Source of the DNA: Faecalibacterium sp. UBA1819
Lineage (GTDB): Bacteria > Bacillota > Clostridia > Oscillospirales > Ruminococcaceae
Length of the DNA: 64,000 nt
Direction of reading: 5' to 3'
Assembly (NCBI GenBank): GCA_002315015.1
Contig: DCEX01000003.1
Location: 1 to 64,000 of the forward strand
Shown: one piece after another, positions 41,163-48,971 of the stretch
Layout of the letters: each line of letters begins with the position of its first letter
Position numbering within the stretch: the first letter of the stretch is position 1
The notes under the pieces: model-generated
Told to the model about the DNA's origin: nothing
Seen by the model: the letters and a program-made list of their open reading frames with translations, nothing else
The model's database searches: none
Made by a program: the position numbers and the translations under genes

Positions 41163-41660
41163 ATGAAACAACGCATTGCCCTGTGTCCGGGCAGTTTTGA
41201 CCCCATTACGAATGGTCATTTGGACATTATCCGGCGCGCTTCGTGCCTGTTTGACGAGGTCGTTGTGCTGGTGATGATCAATTTTTCCAAAACCAATACC
41301 GCGTTCAGTGTGGCGGAACGAGTGGATATGGCACGCCGTGCAACGGCAGATTTTCCCAATGTGCGTGTGGACAGCTACGACGGCCTTCTGGCAGATTATG
41401 CCCGTCATGTGGGGGCGTGCAGCGTGGTAAAAGGTCTGCGTGCAGTGTCCGATTTTGAATATGAATTCCAAATGGCGCTCACCAATAAAAAATTATACCC
41501 GGAATTGGAAACCCTGTTTTTGACCACCGGGCTGCAATATATGTATCTTTCTTCGTCCATTGTGCGGCAGGTGGCCGCGCTGGGCGGCGATATTTCCGAA
41601 TTTGTGTGCCCGGAAATTCAGCAGGAAATTTTGCAGCGGCTTTATCAGCCCAAGCCGTAA
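41163..41660 (+). CDS. coaD: Pantetheine-phosphate adenylyltransferase
   Basis: A 165-residue enzyme that adds AMP to 4'-phosphopantetheine, the penultimate step in coenzyme A synthesis. The nucleotidyltransferase signature GSFDPITNGHLDII is at the N-terminus, VVKGLRAVSDFEYE in the middle and YLSSSIVRQVAALGG near the end. ATG 41163 follows GAAGGAAGT. rsmD, a common neighbour of coaD, is 7 kb away here. Confidence 0.96.
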   Translation: MKQRIALCPGSFDPITNGHLDIIRRASCLFDEVVVLVMINFSKTNTAFSVAERVDMARRATADFPNVRVDSYDGLLADYARHVGACSVVKGLRAVSDFEYEFQMALTNKKLYPELETLFLTTGLQYMYLSSSIVRQVAALGGDISEFVCPEIQQEILQRLYQPKP

Positions 41661-41698
41661 GTGCCGCATAGCGAGGCGCAATTTTTTATGAAAAAGCC

Positions 41699-41727
41699 TT
41701 GACATCCGCAGCTTCTTTCGATATAAT
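41699..41727 (+). promoter_or_regulatory. Consensus promoter of tRNA-Gly
   Basis: TTGACA (41699-41704), 17-base spacer, TATAAT (41722-41727): a perfect sigma-A promoter 20 bases before the tRNA. Confidence 0.93.
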
Positions 41728-41747
41728 AGCTATTGTCGATTTGATAT

Positions 41748-41821
41748 GCGGATGTAGTTTAGTGGTAGAACTCCAGCCTTCCAAGCTGGTCGTGTGGGTT
41801 CGATTCCCATCATCCGCTCCA
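41748..41821 (+). tRNA. tRNA-Gly (anticodon TCC)
   Basis: Acceptor GCGGATG/CATCCGC pairs fully. The anticodon arm CCAGC-CTTCCAA-GCTGG gives TCC, and GGTTCGATTCC is the T-arm. Discriminator T is followed by an encoded CCA (41819-41821). It has its own promoter and terminator. Confidence 0.96.
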
Positions 41822-41825
41822 TATT

Positions 41826-41854
41826 CCGCAGGCAGTTTGCCTGCGGTTTTTTTA
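41826..41854 (+). terminator. Terminator of tRNA-Gly
   Basis: A 9-bp stem (CCGCAGGCA with TGCCTGCGG) with loop GTT, followed by TTTTTTT. Confidence 0.93.
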
Positions 41855-41932
41855 TTTTATTTTTTCTCTGGCAGGGCGTTTGAACTGTTAAAAAAGCGCC
41901 GCAAAACCAATGATAAAAAGGGGATTTTTCGC

Positions 41933-43432
41933 TTGTTTTATCCCGATGATTCCGCTTTATGCGAAGCATTGCAGCGCTATTTCGGGCATTCGTCCTTTCG
42001 CCCTGGGCAGCTGGATATTGTTCGCGCACTGACGGCCGGGCGTGACGTGCTGGCCGTCATGCCCACTGGGGCAGGAAAATCCATTTGCTATCAGCTGCCT
42101 GCTTTGCTGCGGGATGGCGTCTGCCTTGTAGTTTCGCCGTTGATTGCGCTGATGCAAGACCAAGTACAACGCTTAATTCAAAATGGAGTGCGTGCCGCCT
42201 ATATCAACAGCGCCCTCACGGAAAACCAGTGCCGCAAAGCGCTGCAAAATGCGGCGCAGGGCATGTACCGCATTGTATACGCTGCGCCTGAGCGCCTGAT
42301 GACGCCCAGCTTTTTGCACTTTGCGACCAGTGTGCCGATTTCCCTTGTCTGCATTGACGAAGCACACTGCATTTCCCATTGGGGGCCGGATTTTCGCCCG
42401 GGATATCAGCGTATTGCTGAATTTTTATCGCTTTTGCCGCAGCGTCCGCCGGTGGGTGCTTTTACGGCTACCGCCACGCCGCGTGTGCGTGAGGACATTT
42501 TGCAGTCATTACAGCTTTGCCAGCCGCTTGTTACCACCAGCGGGTTTGACCGCCCCAACCTCTTTTTTGAGGTGCATCAATACAGCCGGGAAGAAAAACT
42601 GCAAGCACTCAAGCTGTATCTCTCGCAAAAAAGCAGTGCCAGCGGCATCGTTTACTGCTCTACACGAAAGGCGGTGGACGAACTTTGGATGCTGTTGACG
42701 GCAGAGGGCTATCGCGCTGCCCGTTACCACGCGGGGTTGTCGCTTTCCGAACGGCAAACGGCACAGAAGGGCTTTTTGTGCGGACAAGCCTCCCTGATGA
42801 TTGCCACCAATGCATTTGGCATGGGTGTGGATAAGCCGGATGTGCGCTTTGTGATTCACTACAACCTGCCGCTGGATTTGGAAAGCTACTATCAAGAGGC
42901 CGGGCGTGCCGGACGCGACGGGCTGCCCGCTGAATGCATTTTATTTTACACACAGAGCGATGTGCGCACCAACCATTTTTTAATTGAAAACAGCGGCGCA
43001 GAAACTGCACAGCAGGACGCGCAAAAAAAGCGTCTTTCCGACATGATACAATTTTGCTTTACACAAAGCTGTTTGCGCCGCACGCTTCTGCGCTATTTCG
43101 GTGAAGCATATGGCCGCTCCTGCGAGCATTGCGGCAGCTGCGCCCCGCGCGCACAGCGGGCCTCGCTGAGCCGGATGCTGGCCAAAGAAACGCGCCAAAA
43201 AAGCCCGGCGGTTGACTCACGGCTTTGGTGCGAGCTGGACCGCACCCGCAAACTTCTGGCACGTCGGGAAAGCCGCCCGGCATTTGCCATCGCAAGCGAC
43301 GCAGTGCTGACACAGCTTTGTTTGCAGCGCCCCTCCTGTATGCGCGAGCTATACCGCATTCCCGGTATGACACAGACCAAGGCGGAGGCATACGGCAAAG
43401 ATTTTTTAAAAGTGATTGCCGCATTTTCCTAA
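41933..43432 (+). CDS. recQ: RecQ-family ATP-dependent DNA helicase
   Basis: About 499 residues. Superfamily 2 motifs: FRPGQLDIV (Q/0), MPTGAGKSICYQLP (I), DEAHCISHWGPDFRPGY (II), FTATATPRV (III), IVYCST (IV), QEAGRAGRDG (VI). A zinc site follows (Cys in FCFTQSC, CEHCGSC), then an HRDC-like end. The winged helix of the usual RQC region is missing, making it shorter than E. coli RecQ (609). The frame is open back through the tRNA, so I pick TTG 41933, preceded by AAGGGGA; the start is uncertain. RecQ unwinds forks and recombination intermediates. Confidence 0.9.
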   Translation: MFYPDDSALCEALQRYFGHSSFRPGQLDIVRALTAGRDVLAVMPTGAGKSICYQLPALLRDGVCLVVSPLIALMQDQVQRLIQNGVRAAYINSALTENQCRKALQNAAQGMYRIVYAAPERLMTPSFLHFATSVPISLVCIDEAHCISHWGPDFRPGYQRIAEFLSLLPQRPPVGAFTATATPRVREDILQSLQLCQPLVTTSGFDRPNLFFEVHQYSREEKLQALKLYLSQKSSASGIVYCSTRKAVDELWMLLTAEGYRAARYHAGLSLSERQTAQKGFLCGQASLMIATNAFGMGVDKPDVRFVIHYNLPLDLESYYQEAGRAGRDGLPAECILFYTQSDVRTNHFLIENSGAETAQQDAQKKRLSDMIQFCFTQSCLRRTLLRYFGEAYGRSCEHCGSCAPRAQRASLSRMLAKETRQKSPAVDSRLWCELDRTRKLLARRESRPAFAIASDAVLTQLCLQRPSCMRELYRIPGMTQTKAEAYGKDFLKVIAAFS

Positions 43433-43442
43433 AAGCAACCAA

Positions 43443-43494
43443 AAGAGGGTTCGTTTCCACTAAGCCAAAAGCGATGTCGGAAACGAACCCTTCT
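43443..43494. terminator. Terminator after recQ
   Basis: A 12-base stem (GGGTTCGTTTCC with GGAAACGAACCC) with 20-base loop, followed by TTCTTG on the plus side and CTCTTTT on the minus side. It can serve recQ and the convergent small gene. Confidence 0.75.
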
Positions 43495-43526
43495 TGATTT
43501 TGATATTATTTGAAAAACGGTCAAAG

Positions 43527-43745
43527 TTATGCGGCAAAATACCCCATCCAGTGAAAGTACCACAGTGCCGCTGCGGTGCCGCCCACTGCCACAAGCAAGC
43601 AAAGCAAAAGAAGCTTGCCCACTTGGCCTTGTGTCATCACGGGGTCATCGCTCGGCTCATCCTCCGTTTGCTGCGGCGCTGTTTCGTCTTGCGGCTGCTC
43701 GAAAACGGGCTGCTCTTGTAAGTCGCAGGCCTCACGCTCGTCCAT
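43527..43745 (-). CDS. Small acidic single-pass membrane protein, unknown
   Basis: 72 residues that I do not recognise. Residues 1-40 are acidic and Gln-rich (EREACDLQEQPVFEQPQDE...DDPVMTQGQ), followed by one helix at about 43-65 (KLLLLCLLVAVGGTAAALWYF) and a short tail. AAAGGGGGAG precedes the ATG by 6 bases. It lies just downstream of the tRNA-Gln/tRNA-Pro unit and its terminator. Confidence 0.6.
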   Translation of the reverse strand: MDEREACDLQEQPVFEQPQDETAPQQTEDEPSDDPVMTQGQVGKLLLLCLLVAVGGTAAALWYFHWMGYFAA

Positions 43746-43771
43746 GTCGGCTCCCCCTTTGCAAAAAACGG

Positions 43772-43817
43772 TAAAAAAGCAGAAGAGCCGCGAACACCAT
43801 ACAGCGTTCGTGGCTCT
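43772..43817 (-). terminator. Terminator of the tRNA-Gln/tRNA-Pro unit
   Basis: An 11-bp stem with one mismatch (GAGCCACGAAC and GTTCGCGGCTC on the minus strand), followed by CTGCTTTTTTAC. Confidence 0.8.
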
Positions 43818-43821
43818 CCAC

Positions 43822-43897
43822 TGGTCGGAGTGAGGAGAGTTGAACTCCTGGCCTCTTGGTCCCGAACCAAGCGCGCTACCATCTGCGCTACACCCCG
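43822..43897 (-). tRNA. tRNA-Pro (anticodon CGG)
   Basis: Acceptor CGGGGTG/CACTCCG (one G-T), anticodon arm CTTGG-TTCGGGA-CCAAG giving CGG, T-arm with GTTCAACTC, discriminator A and encoded CCA. Follows tRNA-Gln by 29 bases. Confidence 0.95.
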
Positions 43898-43926
43898 AAA
43901 GAAAACGGCAGCTGTTGTGCTGCCGT

Positions 43927-44000
43927 TGGTTGCGGAAGAAGGATTCGAACCCTCACAATACGAGTCAGAGTCGCAGGTGCTACCATTACACAATTCCGCA
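43927..44000 (-). tRNA. tRNA-Gln (anticodon CTG)
   Basis: Acceptor TGCGGAA/TTCCGCA (5' U, as usual for tRNA-Gln), anticodon arm TGCGA-CTCTGAC-TCGTA giving CTG, T-arm GGTTCGAATCC, discriminator A and encoded CCA. Confidence 0.94.
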
Positions 44001-44033
44001 TCAAGCACTTTGCTATCGCCTCAGTGCTTTATC

Positions 44034-44062
44034 ATTATATCTAACAATTCGCGGAATGTCAA
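44034..44062 (-). promoter_or_regulatory. Consensus promoter of the tRNA-Gln/tRNA-Pro unit
   Basis: On the minus strand, TTGACA (44057-44062), 17-base spacer, TATAAT (44034-44039). Confidence 0.93.
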
Positions 44063-44156
44063 CCCTTTTTTCAAATTTATTTTAAAAAATTTTTTGACCG
44101 CTTTTTTGCTGCATTCCATCGGGTTGATTGGTTGTGTGCAGATAGAAGCTGTATCG

Positions 44157-44197
44157 TTGACAAATGCAATCATAAAGCATATAATTAACAACGTTAA
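44157..44197 (+). promoter_or_regulatory. Promoter and likely operator of the marR-FUSC operon
   Basis: TTGACA (44157-44162), 17-base spacer, TATAAT (44180-44185), immediately followed by the dyad TTAAC-AAC-GTTAA (44185-44197). A dyad on the -10 suits autorepression by the MarR protein. Confidence 0.75.
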
Positions 44198-44222
44198 CTA
44201 TATAAACAGGAGACCTACTCAC

Positions 44223-44669
44223 ATGGACTGGACAGACATGGTACATTATCAGCAGCAGATGCAAAAGGTGATGCGCTCCCTGCTCCCTGCGCAGAAATCG
44301 ACACTCACCGTCAGTGAGTGCGAGATTTTAGCCCATTTATATTTGCAGCCCGAGCAAAACACCCCTATTTTGCTCAGTCAGGGCACCGGCATGAAAAAAG
44401 AGGCTGTCAGCCGCTGCCTCAAGTCGCTTGACGAAAAAGGCTGCATCCAAAAACAGCGGCACACCACAGACGAACGAAGCTACCAACTCTTTATGACGCC
44501 AACGGGCCTTGCCGAACTGAAAAAAGGGTACGAAAGTATTTTGCAGCCGTTTTATGACTTATGGCGCAGCTGCGGCACAGATTTTGAAGCATTTTTATGC
44601 TATGCCGATAAGATTGCGGCACATCTTGAGAAAGGAAAGGAAAATAGCCGTGACGACGAAATTTTATGA
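44223..44669 (+). CDS. MarR-family transcriptional regulator
   Basis: A 148-residue MarR protein: helical start (DWTDMVHYQQQMQKVMRSLL), winged helix-turn-helix (CEILAHLYLQ...ILLSQGTGMKKEAVSRCLKSLDEKGCIQKQRHTTDERSYQLFMTPTG) and C-terminal dimer helix. ATG 44223 follows AGGAGA. It overlaps the FUSC gene by 20 bases and probably represses this operon until an inducer binds. Confidence 0.9.
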   Translation: MDWTDMVHYQQQMQKVMRSLLPAQKSTLTVSECEILAHLYLQPEQNTPILLSQGTGMKKEAVSRCLKSLDEKGCIQKQRHTTDERSYQLFMTPTGLAELKKGYESILQPFYDLWRSCGTDFEAFLCYADKIAAHLEKGKENSRDDEIL

Positions 44670-45732
44670 TGCATTGCAAACGGATCCCTCGATTTTAAAG
44701 CGCAAAATTGCCGCTTGCGATACGCAGCAGAAAAAAATTTACTACTGGGTGGCCATGGCTGTGCGCTCGGTATTGATTGTCGCATTCGCCATTGTGTTTA
44801 TCAGCGGGCTCTCCGCGATATTCGGCGCAGACAACACTCCCATGGCAGTCGCGTTATTCTGCATGATGCTCGGCATCCGTTTTGTCAACTTTGAATACTG
44901 CGTGGGGGATTCTATGCTCACCTTGGCAGCCGTGCTGGCCATTCTGGTGCTGGCCCCCAGTGCAGCCGCCGCAGTCCCGTCAGTCTTTTTAATTCCGCTG
45001 CACTTTGCCGCTTTTTTCGCCGTTCTTTTCATCACGACACAGCGACCAGAAATGGGCAATGGCGGGCTGTACAGCTTCGCTTATGTCTACTTAGCGGGAA
45101 ACCCTGTGGTGGGAGAAGCGCTTGTGCGGCGCGGGCTTCTGGCGTTGACAGGCTACCTTCTTTGCGGGGCCATTCTGTGGGCCAAGCATCGGCACCAACA
45201 TAAAAGCATCCGGTTTCACCATGTGGTGCGCCAATTTCACCCATCCATTCCCTTATGCTTATGGCAGCTGCGCATGGCGCTCGGCGTCAGCCTTATGATG
45301 ACGGCCGGGCAAGTATTTTCCGTGGAACGCTTTATGTGGATGGGCTTTGCTTGTGCCTCGTTGTTATTGGAATATCCCTACTCCGCCAATACCACCGTCC
45401 GCTTCCGCCAACGCATTGTGGGCGCGGTTGCCGGCTCGCTCGCCTTTTTTGTTCTTTATTTGATTCTGCCGCAATCGCTGCACTCGCTCATGGGGCCGCT
45501 GGGCGGGCTTTGCTTGGGCTTTTGCACCGACTACCGCTATAAAACTGCCATGAACTGCTTTGGCGCACTGATGCTGGGCGCGGGAATCTACGGGCTTCCT
45601 GCGGCTGTTGCTCTGCGCATTGTTGACACCGTTTTGGGCGTTACCTTTGGCCTAATTTTTGCCGCCGTGTTTCATCGGCTGGCGGCTGTTCGATTTTTAC
45701 CGAAAACAGAAACCGAAACACCGAACACATGA
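44650..45732 (+). CDS. FUSC-family membrane protein (aromatic acid exporter-like)
   Basis: A 360-residue protein with two sets of helices, as in FUSC/YgaH-like proteins. First block (about 28-165) includes TPMAVALFCMMLGIRFVNFEYC; second block (about 200-345) has LRMALGVSLMMTAGQVF, MWMGFACASLLLEYPYSANTTVRFRQRIVGAVAGSLAF, the FUSC signature region. Such proteins export aromatic acids or other toxic compounds. GTG 44650 follows AAAGGAAA and overlaps the marR gene, so the regulator and transporter are one unit. Confidence 0.85.
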   Translation: MTTKFYDALQTDPSILKRKIAACDTQQKKIYYWVAMAVRSVLIVAFAIVFISGLSAIFGADNTPMAVALFCMMLGIRFVNFEYCVGDSMLTLAAVLAILVLAPSAAAAVPSVFLIPLHFAAFFAVLFITTQRPEMGNGGLYSFAYVYLAGNPVVGEALVRRGLLALTGYLLCGAILWAKHRHQHKSIRFHHVVRQFHPSIPLCLWQLRMALGVSLMMTAGQVFSVERFMWMGFACASLLLEYPYSANTTVRFRQRIVGAVAGSLAFFVLYLILPQSLHSLMGPLGGLCLGFCTDYRYKTAMNCFGALMLGAGIYGLPAAVALRIVDTVLGVTFGLIFAAVFHRLAAVRFLPKTETETPNT

Positions 45733-45758
45733 GCAAACACTTGCTGCAAACGCGAAAC

Positions 45759-45797
45759 AACCGCACATCCTTCTGTTAGGGTGTGCGGTTATTTTAC
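45759..45797. terminator. Terminator after the FUSC gene
   Basis: A 9-bp stem (AACCGCACA with TGTGCGGTT) followed by ATTTTACGTTTATTTTTT. Also faces the convergent sirtuin gene. Confidence 0.75.
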
Positions 45798-45823
45798 GTT
45801 TATTTTTTAATAGCACAAAGCAT

Positions 45824-46528
45824 TTACATCTTTAACACCTGTGCAATAGGCTCTTGAATGACAAGCGAAGCGCGCGAGTCAGCCGGTGTGGGCGTTTTGT
45901 TGATGACCACTAAGTCGTTGCCCGAAAAATAACGCAGCAGCCCGGCAGCCGGATATACATTCAGGCTTGTCCCGCCGACAATCAACAAATCGGCCTCCAT
46001 CAAAGCATGGATAGATTGCTCAATGATTGTTTCGTCCAAAGCTTCCTCGTACAAGACGACCTCCGGCTTGATGATGCCGCCGCACTCACAGTGCGGCACA
46101 CCATCACCCGATAAAACAGCCTCCAACGGATAAGCTTTCCGGCATTTCATGCATCGGTTGCGGTGCACGCTGCCATGCAGCTCATACACCCGGCGCGAAC
46201 CCGCCATCTGATGCAGCCCATCAATATTCTGTGTGATGACGGCGTTCAATTTGCCCTCCTGCTCCCACTTGGCCAGTGTGACATGGGCATCATTCGGCTT
46301 TGCCTTGGGATAAAGCATTTTGTCGCGGTAAAAGCGGTAAAATTCCTCTGGATGCTGCACAAAAAAGTGGTGAGACAAAATCTCCTCCGGCGGGTAGGCA
46401 TACTGCTGATGATACAGCCCGTCCTGCGAACGGAAATCGGGAATTCCGCTTTCACATGATACGCCTGCACCGCCAAAAAACACCACTCGACGTGCCTTGT
46501 CCACCAGCAACGCCAACTCTTGATTCAT
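45824..46528 (-). CDS. NAD-dependent protein deacylase, Sir2 family
   Basis: A 234-residue sirtuin. NAD-binding GGAGVSCESGIPDFRSQDGLY, TQNIDGLHQMAGS with the catalytic His in YELHGSVH, the zinc site CMKC...CEC, then KPEVVLYEE and GTSLNVYPAAGLL. It removes acetyl or similar groups from lysines. ATG 46528 follows AGGGAGA. It is close to the rubrerythrin gene but separated by a terminator. Confidence 0.94.
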   Translation of the reverse strand: MNQELALLVDKARRVVFFGGAGVSCESGIPDFRSQDGLYHQQYAYPPEEILSHHFFVQHPEEFYRFYRDKMLYPKAKPNDAHVTLAKWEQEGKLNAVITQNIDGLHQMAGSRRVYELHGSVHRNRCMKCRKAYPLEAVLSGDGVPHCECGGIIKPEVVLYEEALDETIIEQSIHALMEADLLIVGGTSLNVYPAAGLLRYFSGNDLVVINKTPTPADSRASLVIQEPIAQVLKM

Positions 46529-46568
46529 GACGATCTCCCTCGTTTTCTCATAGAAAAATAGATACAGC

Positions 46569-46597
46569 AAACAGCCGGGCAAAACGCCCGGCTGTTT
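46569..46597 (-). terminator. Terminator of the rubrerythrin gene
   Basis: A perfect 12-bp stem (AAACAGCCGGGC with complement) and AAAAC loop, 10 bases after the rubrerythrin stop. T-rich on the minus strand. Confidence 0.85.
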
Positions 46598-46606
46598 GAA
46601 AAAAGA

Positions 46607-47143
46607 TCAATAATTTTTTGCCTGCAAAATGAAATAGCCTTGCGGATGATCGCAAACAGGGCATTTCTCCGGCGCATGCTTGCCAATGTGGACATGGCCG
46701 CAGTTGGAGCACACCCATACCTGCTCGGTTTCACGCGCAAACACGGTGCCGTTTTCCAAAGAGGCACGCAATGCGCGATAACGCTCCTCGTGCTCTTTCT
46801 CAATTTTGCCAACGGCCTCAAACAAGTAAGCAATCTTGGTGAAGCCTTCCTCGTGTGCGGTTTTAGCAAAACCGGCATACATATCGGTCCACTCGTAATT
46901 TTCGCCCTCAGCTGCGTCCGCCAAGTTGGTCATGGTGTCGGGCATACCGTCATGAAGCAGTTTAAACCAAATTTTTGCATGCTCTTTTTCGTTGTTTGCC
47001 GTTTCCTCAAAAATCGCTGCAATTTGGTTGTAGCCCTCCTTCTTCGCTTTGGAAGCATAGTAGGTGTACTTGTTGCGTGCCTGGCTTTCACCGGCAAACG
47101 CCGCCATCAAATTTTGCTCTGTCTTTGATCCTTTTAAATTCAT
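46607..47143 (-). CDS. Rubrerythrin
   Basis: A 178-residue peroxide-reducing protein of anaerobes. The ferritin-like diiron domain has [29 protein letters not shown] and EKEHEERY with the Glu/His ligands; the C-terminal rubredoxin domain has CSNCGHVH...[11 protein letters not shown]. It lies 56 bases downstream of a Fur/PerR-type gene and is probably under its control. Confidence 0.96.
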   Translation of the reverse strand: MNLKGSKTEQNLMAAFAGESQARNKYTYYASKAKKEGYNQIAAIFEETANNEKEHAKIWFKLLHDGMPDTMTNLADAAEGENYEWTDMYAGFAKTAHEEGFTKIAYLFEAVGKIEKEHEERYRALRASLENGTVFARETEQVWVCSNCGHVHIGKHAPEKCPVCDHPQGYFILQAKNY

Positions 47144-47199
47144 ACCACAACATCCTTTCCGTAAAATTAAGGCTTGCGCCTTTTTTCATGTTATTCTGC

Positions 47200-47601
47200 T
47201 TACCCCGCTTTGTGCTCGGCTTTGGCCGCACAATCGGGACAAACGCCGTGAAACACCAGCTCATGGCTGGACTGCTGATAACCGGTAAGCGCCTCTACTT
47301 TTGCATCCAGCGCTTCATCGCAGGTAATCGGGACATCACAAAAACGCCCGCACCGCACACACTCGATATGGGAGTGCGGCTGCAAAAAATGGTCAAATCG
47401 ATCCGCCCCGTTTGCCAAAGGAATATGACGCAGCTGGCCGTCCTGGGCTAAACTGTTGAGATTGCGGTAAACCGTAGCTTTGCTGATGCTGGGGTGGTGC
47501 TGCACCACCTCGGCATAAACCTGCTCTGCGGTGGGATGGTCGGCAAGAGCGCAAACCGCATCCAGCACAAGACGCTTTTGAATGGTATTGCGTTTTTCCA
47601 T
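47200..47601 (-). CDS. Fur-family regulator, PerR-like
   Basis: A 133-residue Fur protein. The winged helix is in TAEQVYAEVVQHHPSISKATVYRNLNSLA; the metal site includes DRFDHFLQPHSHIECVRCGRFCD, and the structural zinc site CxxC pairs with C-terminal CPDC. An Asp in the DRFD segment favours PerR, the peroxide sensor, as does the rubrerythrin gene next to it. ATG 47601 has AAAGG 9 bases upstream; an ATG 9 bases earlier is less likely. Confidence 0.88.
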   Translation of the reverse strand: MEKRNTIQKRLVLDAVCALADHPTAEQVYAEVVQHHPSISKATVYRNLNSLAQDGQLRHIPLANGADRFDHFLQPHSHIECVRCGRFCDVPITCDEALDAKVEALTGYQQSSHELVFHGVCPDCAAKAEHKAG

Positions 47602-47615
47602 GCGTATCATCCTTT

Positions 47616-47653
47616 CTTAATGATATATTATATCATTAAGAACCTATTGTCAA
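47616..47653 (-). promoter_or_regulatory. Promoter of the perR-rubrerythrin operon with overlapping palindromic operator
   Basis: A perfect palindrome with 11-base arms (CTTAATGATAT and ATATCATTAAG, 47616-47640, 3-base centre), similar to Fur/PerR boxes. TTGACA on the minus strand (47648-47653) lies 17 bases before TAATAT inside the palindrome, so the operator covers the -10. Confidence 0.85.
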
Positions 47654-47743
47654 GTTAGAAACAAAACTTTTTAAAAAAATAATTTTTTCTCTCAATGGAT
47701 TGCTGCGCATGGTCGCCCGCTTGTACGCGCCCTGCTGCGCTAA

Positions 47744-47786
47744 AAAAGGTGCGGCATAAAGCATTTTGCCCGATGCCGCACCTTTT
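47744..47786. terminator. Intrinsic terminator after the coiled-coil gene
   Basis: A perfect 14-bp stem (AAAAGGTGCGGCAT with complement) and a 15-base loop; on the minus strand followed by TTTTTTAGC. It ends the gene at 47807. Confidence 0.88.
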
Positions 47787-47806
47787 GTTGCATTGTAATC
47801 ATAAAT

Positions 47807-48268
47807 TTACTTCGAAACGCCAAAATTCTTTTTCAGGGTGCCTCGAACCGTTTTCACATCGTTTAAATCTTTGGAAAGAAGTTCCTCGGTTTCACGCAGC
47901 ACATTTTCACAGTAATTGGTTACTGTGGTACGAATTTCACGGCTTTGCTCCTGCGCCTGCGCCAAAATTTCCGTCGCTTTTTGCTGTGCAGCTTTGACAA
48001 TGGCCTCTTGTGCCACCAAAGTGCGTGCGCGCTCCTCCGCCTGTTTTACAATGGCAGAAGCCTCCAGCTTAGCGGTTTCCAAAATATTATTCCGGTCACG
48101 CACGACATTCTTTGCCTGACGAATTTCCGCGGGCATATTCAAACGAATATCGTCGATGATTTCGCGCACCTTTTCCACATCTACTACGCGCTTTCCGCCC
48201 GTAAAAGGAAGGTTTGTCGCCTCCTCTAAGGTATCATCCATCACATCCAGCAATTCATCAATCGTCAC
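47807..48268 (-). CDS. Coiled-coil protein, ATP synthase subunit B/H-like
   Basis: A 153-residue, nearly all-helical protein. After residues 1-50 (MTIDELLDVMDDTLEEATN...VVDVEKVREIIDDIRLNMP), a long coiled coil runs from about 50 to 130 (IRQAKNVVRDRNNILETAKLEASAIVKQAEERARTLVAQ), typical of proteins annotated as V-type ATPase subunit H or DivIVA-like. No function is established. It lies just after rsmD on the same strand. Confidence 0.75.
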   Translation of the reverse strand: MTIDELLDVMDDTLEEATNLPFTGGKRVVDVEKVREIIDDIRLNMPAEIRQAKNVVRDRNNILETAKLEASAIVKQAEERARTLVAQEAIVKAAQQKATEILAQAQEQSREIRTTVTNYCENVLRETEELLSKDLNDVKTVRGTLKKNFGVSK

Positions 48269-48326
48269 CGATGCTCCTCCTTCTTCCTGTCACGCAGCCG
48301 CCGCGGGGCGCTGCGCTTATGCTTTT

Positions 48327-48869
48327 TTACTGTTCCAAGTCTTTTTCATAGCGAGTCAAAGCGACTGTACCATACTTATACTGCTTTTTGCGGTGCAGGT
48401 CGCCGCATGTTTCGGGCATCTCTGCCCCATACTCCGTTTCCGCCATGATGACGCCGCCCGGCGCAAGCACTTTATCCAACGAGGGCAACAGGGCTTGTAC
48501 CGTTCCGTGATGATAGGGCGGGTCCAACAAAATTAAATCGAACCGGTCCGAACAGGAGGAAAGATAGCTTTCTGCCGGCATTTGCAGCACATCGGCATCC
48601 ATCTGTGCCCCTTGCAAATTCTTGTGAATCACTTTGCACGCGCCGCTGTCGGTTTCTACAAACACACAGTAGGCGGCGCCTCGGCTGAGTGCTTCAATTC
48701 CTAATTGCCCAGAACCGGAAAACAAATCAAGCACGCGCGCCCCCTCGAGTAAAAACTGAACCGCACTGAACATGCCTTCTTTCACGCGGTCCACGGTGGG
48801 ACGTGTTACATCATCGCCGGGAAGCGTTGCCAAACGTGTTCCGCGCGCTGTACCGGATATTACTCGCAC
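48327..48869 (-). CDS. rsmD: 16S rRNA (guanine(966)-N2)-methyltransferase
   Basis: A 180-residue SAM methyltransferase. It begins MRVISGTARGTRLATLPGDDVTRPTVDRVKEGMF, has the SAM motif VLDLFSGSGQLGIEALSRGA, and the catalytic DPPY in LLDPPYHHG. It methylates G966 of 16S rRNA. The GTG at 48869 follows GGGGG by 7 bases; the frame extends upstream without family similarity. Confidence 0.94.
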   Translation of the reverse strand: MRVISGTARGTRLATLPGDDVTRPTVDRVKEGMFSAVQFLLEGARVLDLFSGSGQLGIEALSRGAAYCVFVETDSGACKVIHKNLQGAQMDADVLQMPAESYLSSCSDRFDLILLDPPYHHGTVQALLPSLDKVLAPGGVIMAETEYGAEMPETCGDLHRKKQYKYGTVALTRYEKDLEQ

Positions 48870-48914
48870 ATCATAACCCCCTTTTTTAACATCACGGCCT
48901 TGCCGTCTGTTTTC

Positions 48915-48943
48915 ATTATGGGCAAGGCAATCTGATTTGTCAA
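48915..48943 (-). promoter_or_regulatory. Promoter of rsmD
   Basis: On the minus strand, TTGACA (48938-48943), 17-base spacer, CATAAT (48915-48920), about 45 bases before the GTG start. Confidence 0.7.
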
Positions 48944-48971
48944 GGGTATATGCCAATTTTTACCGAAACTT

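Noticed and set aside
41702..41708. A copy of the tRNA-Gly acceptor 3' strand CATCCGC inside its promoter spacer, as a sign of integration
   Set aside because: Only seven bases match, there is no longer repeat or integrase gene, and the promoter around it is intact.
41699..41932. RecQ start upstream, reading through tRNA-Gly
   Set aside because: The open frame crosses the tRNA and its terminator; the family N-terminus fits the TTG near 41933.
43822..44000. tRNA genes as an attachment site for a mobile element
   Set aside because: Both tRNAs are complete with CCA, and no integrase, direct repeat of the 3' end or phage gene is near.
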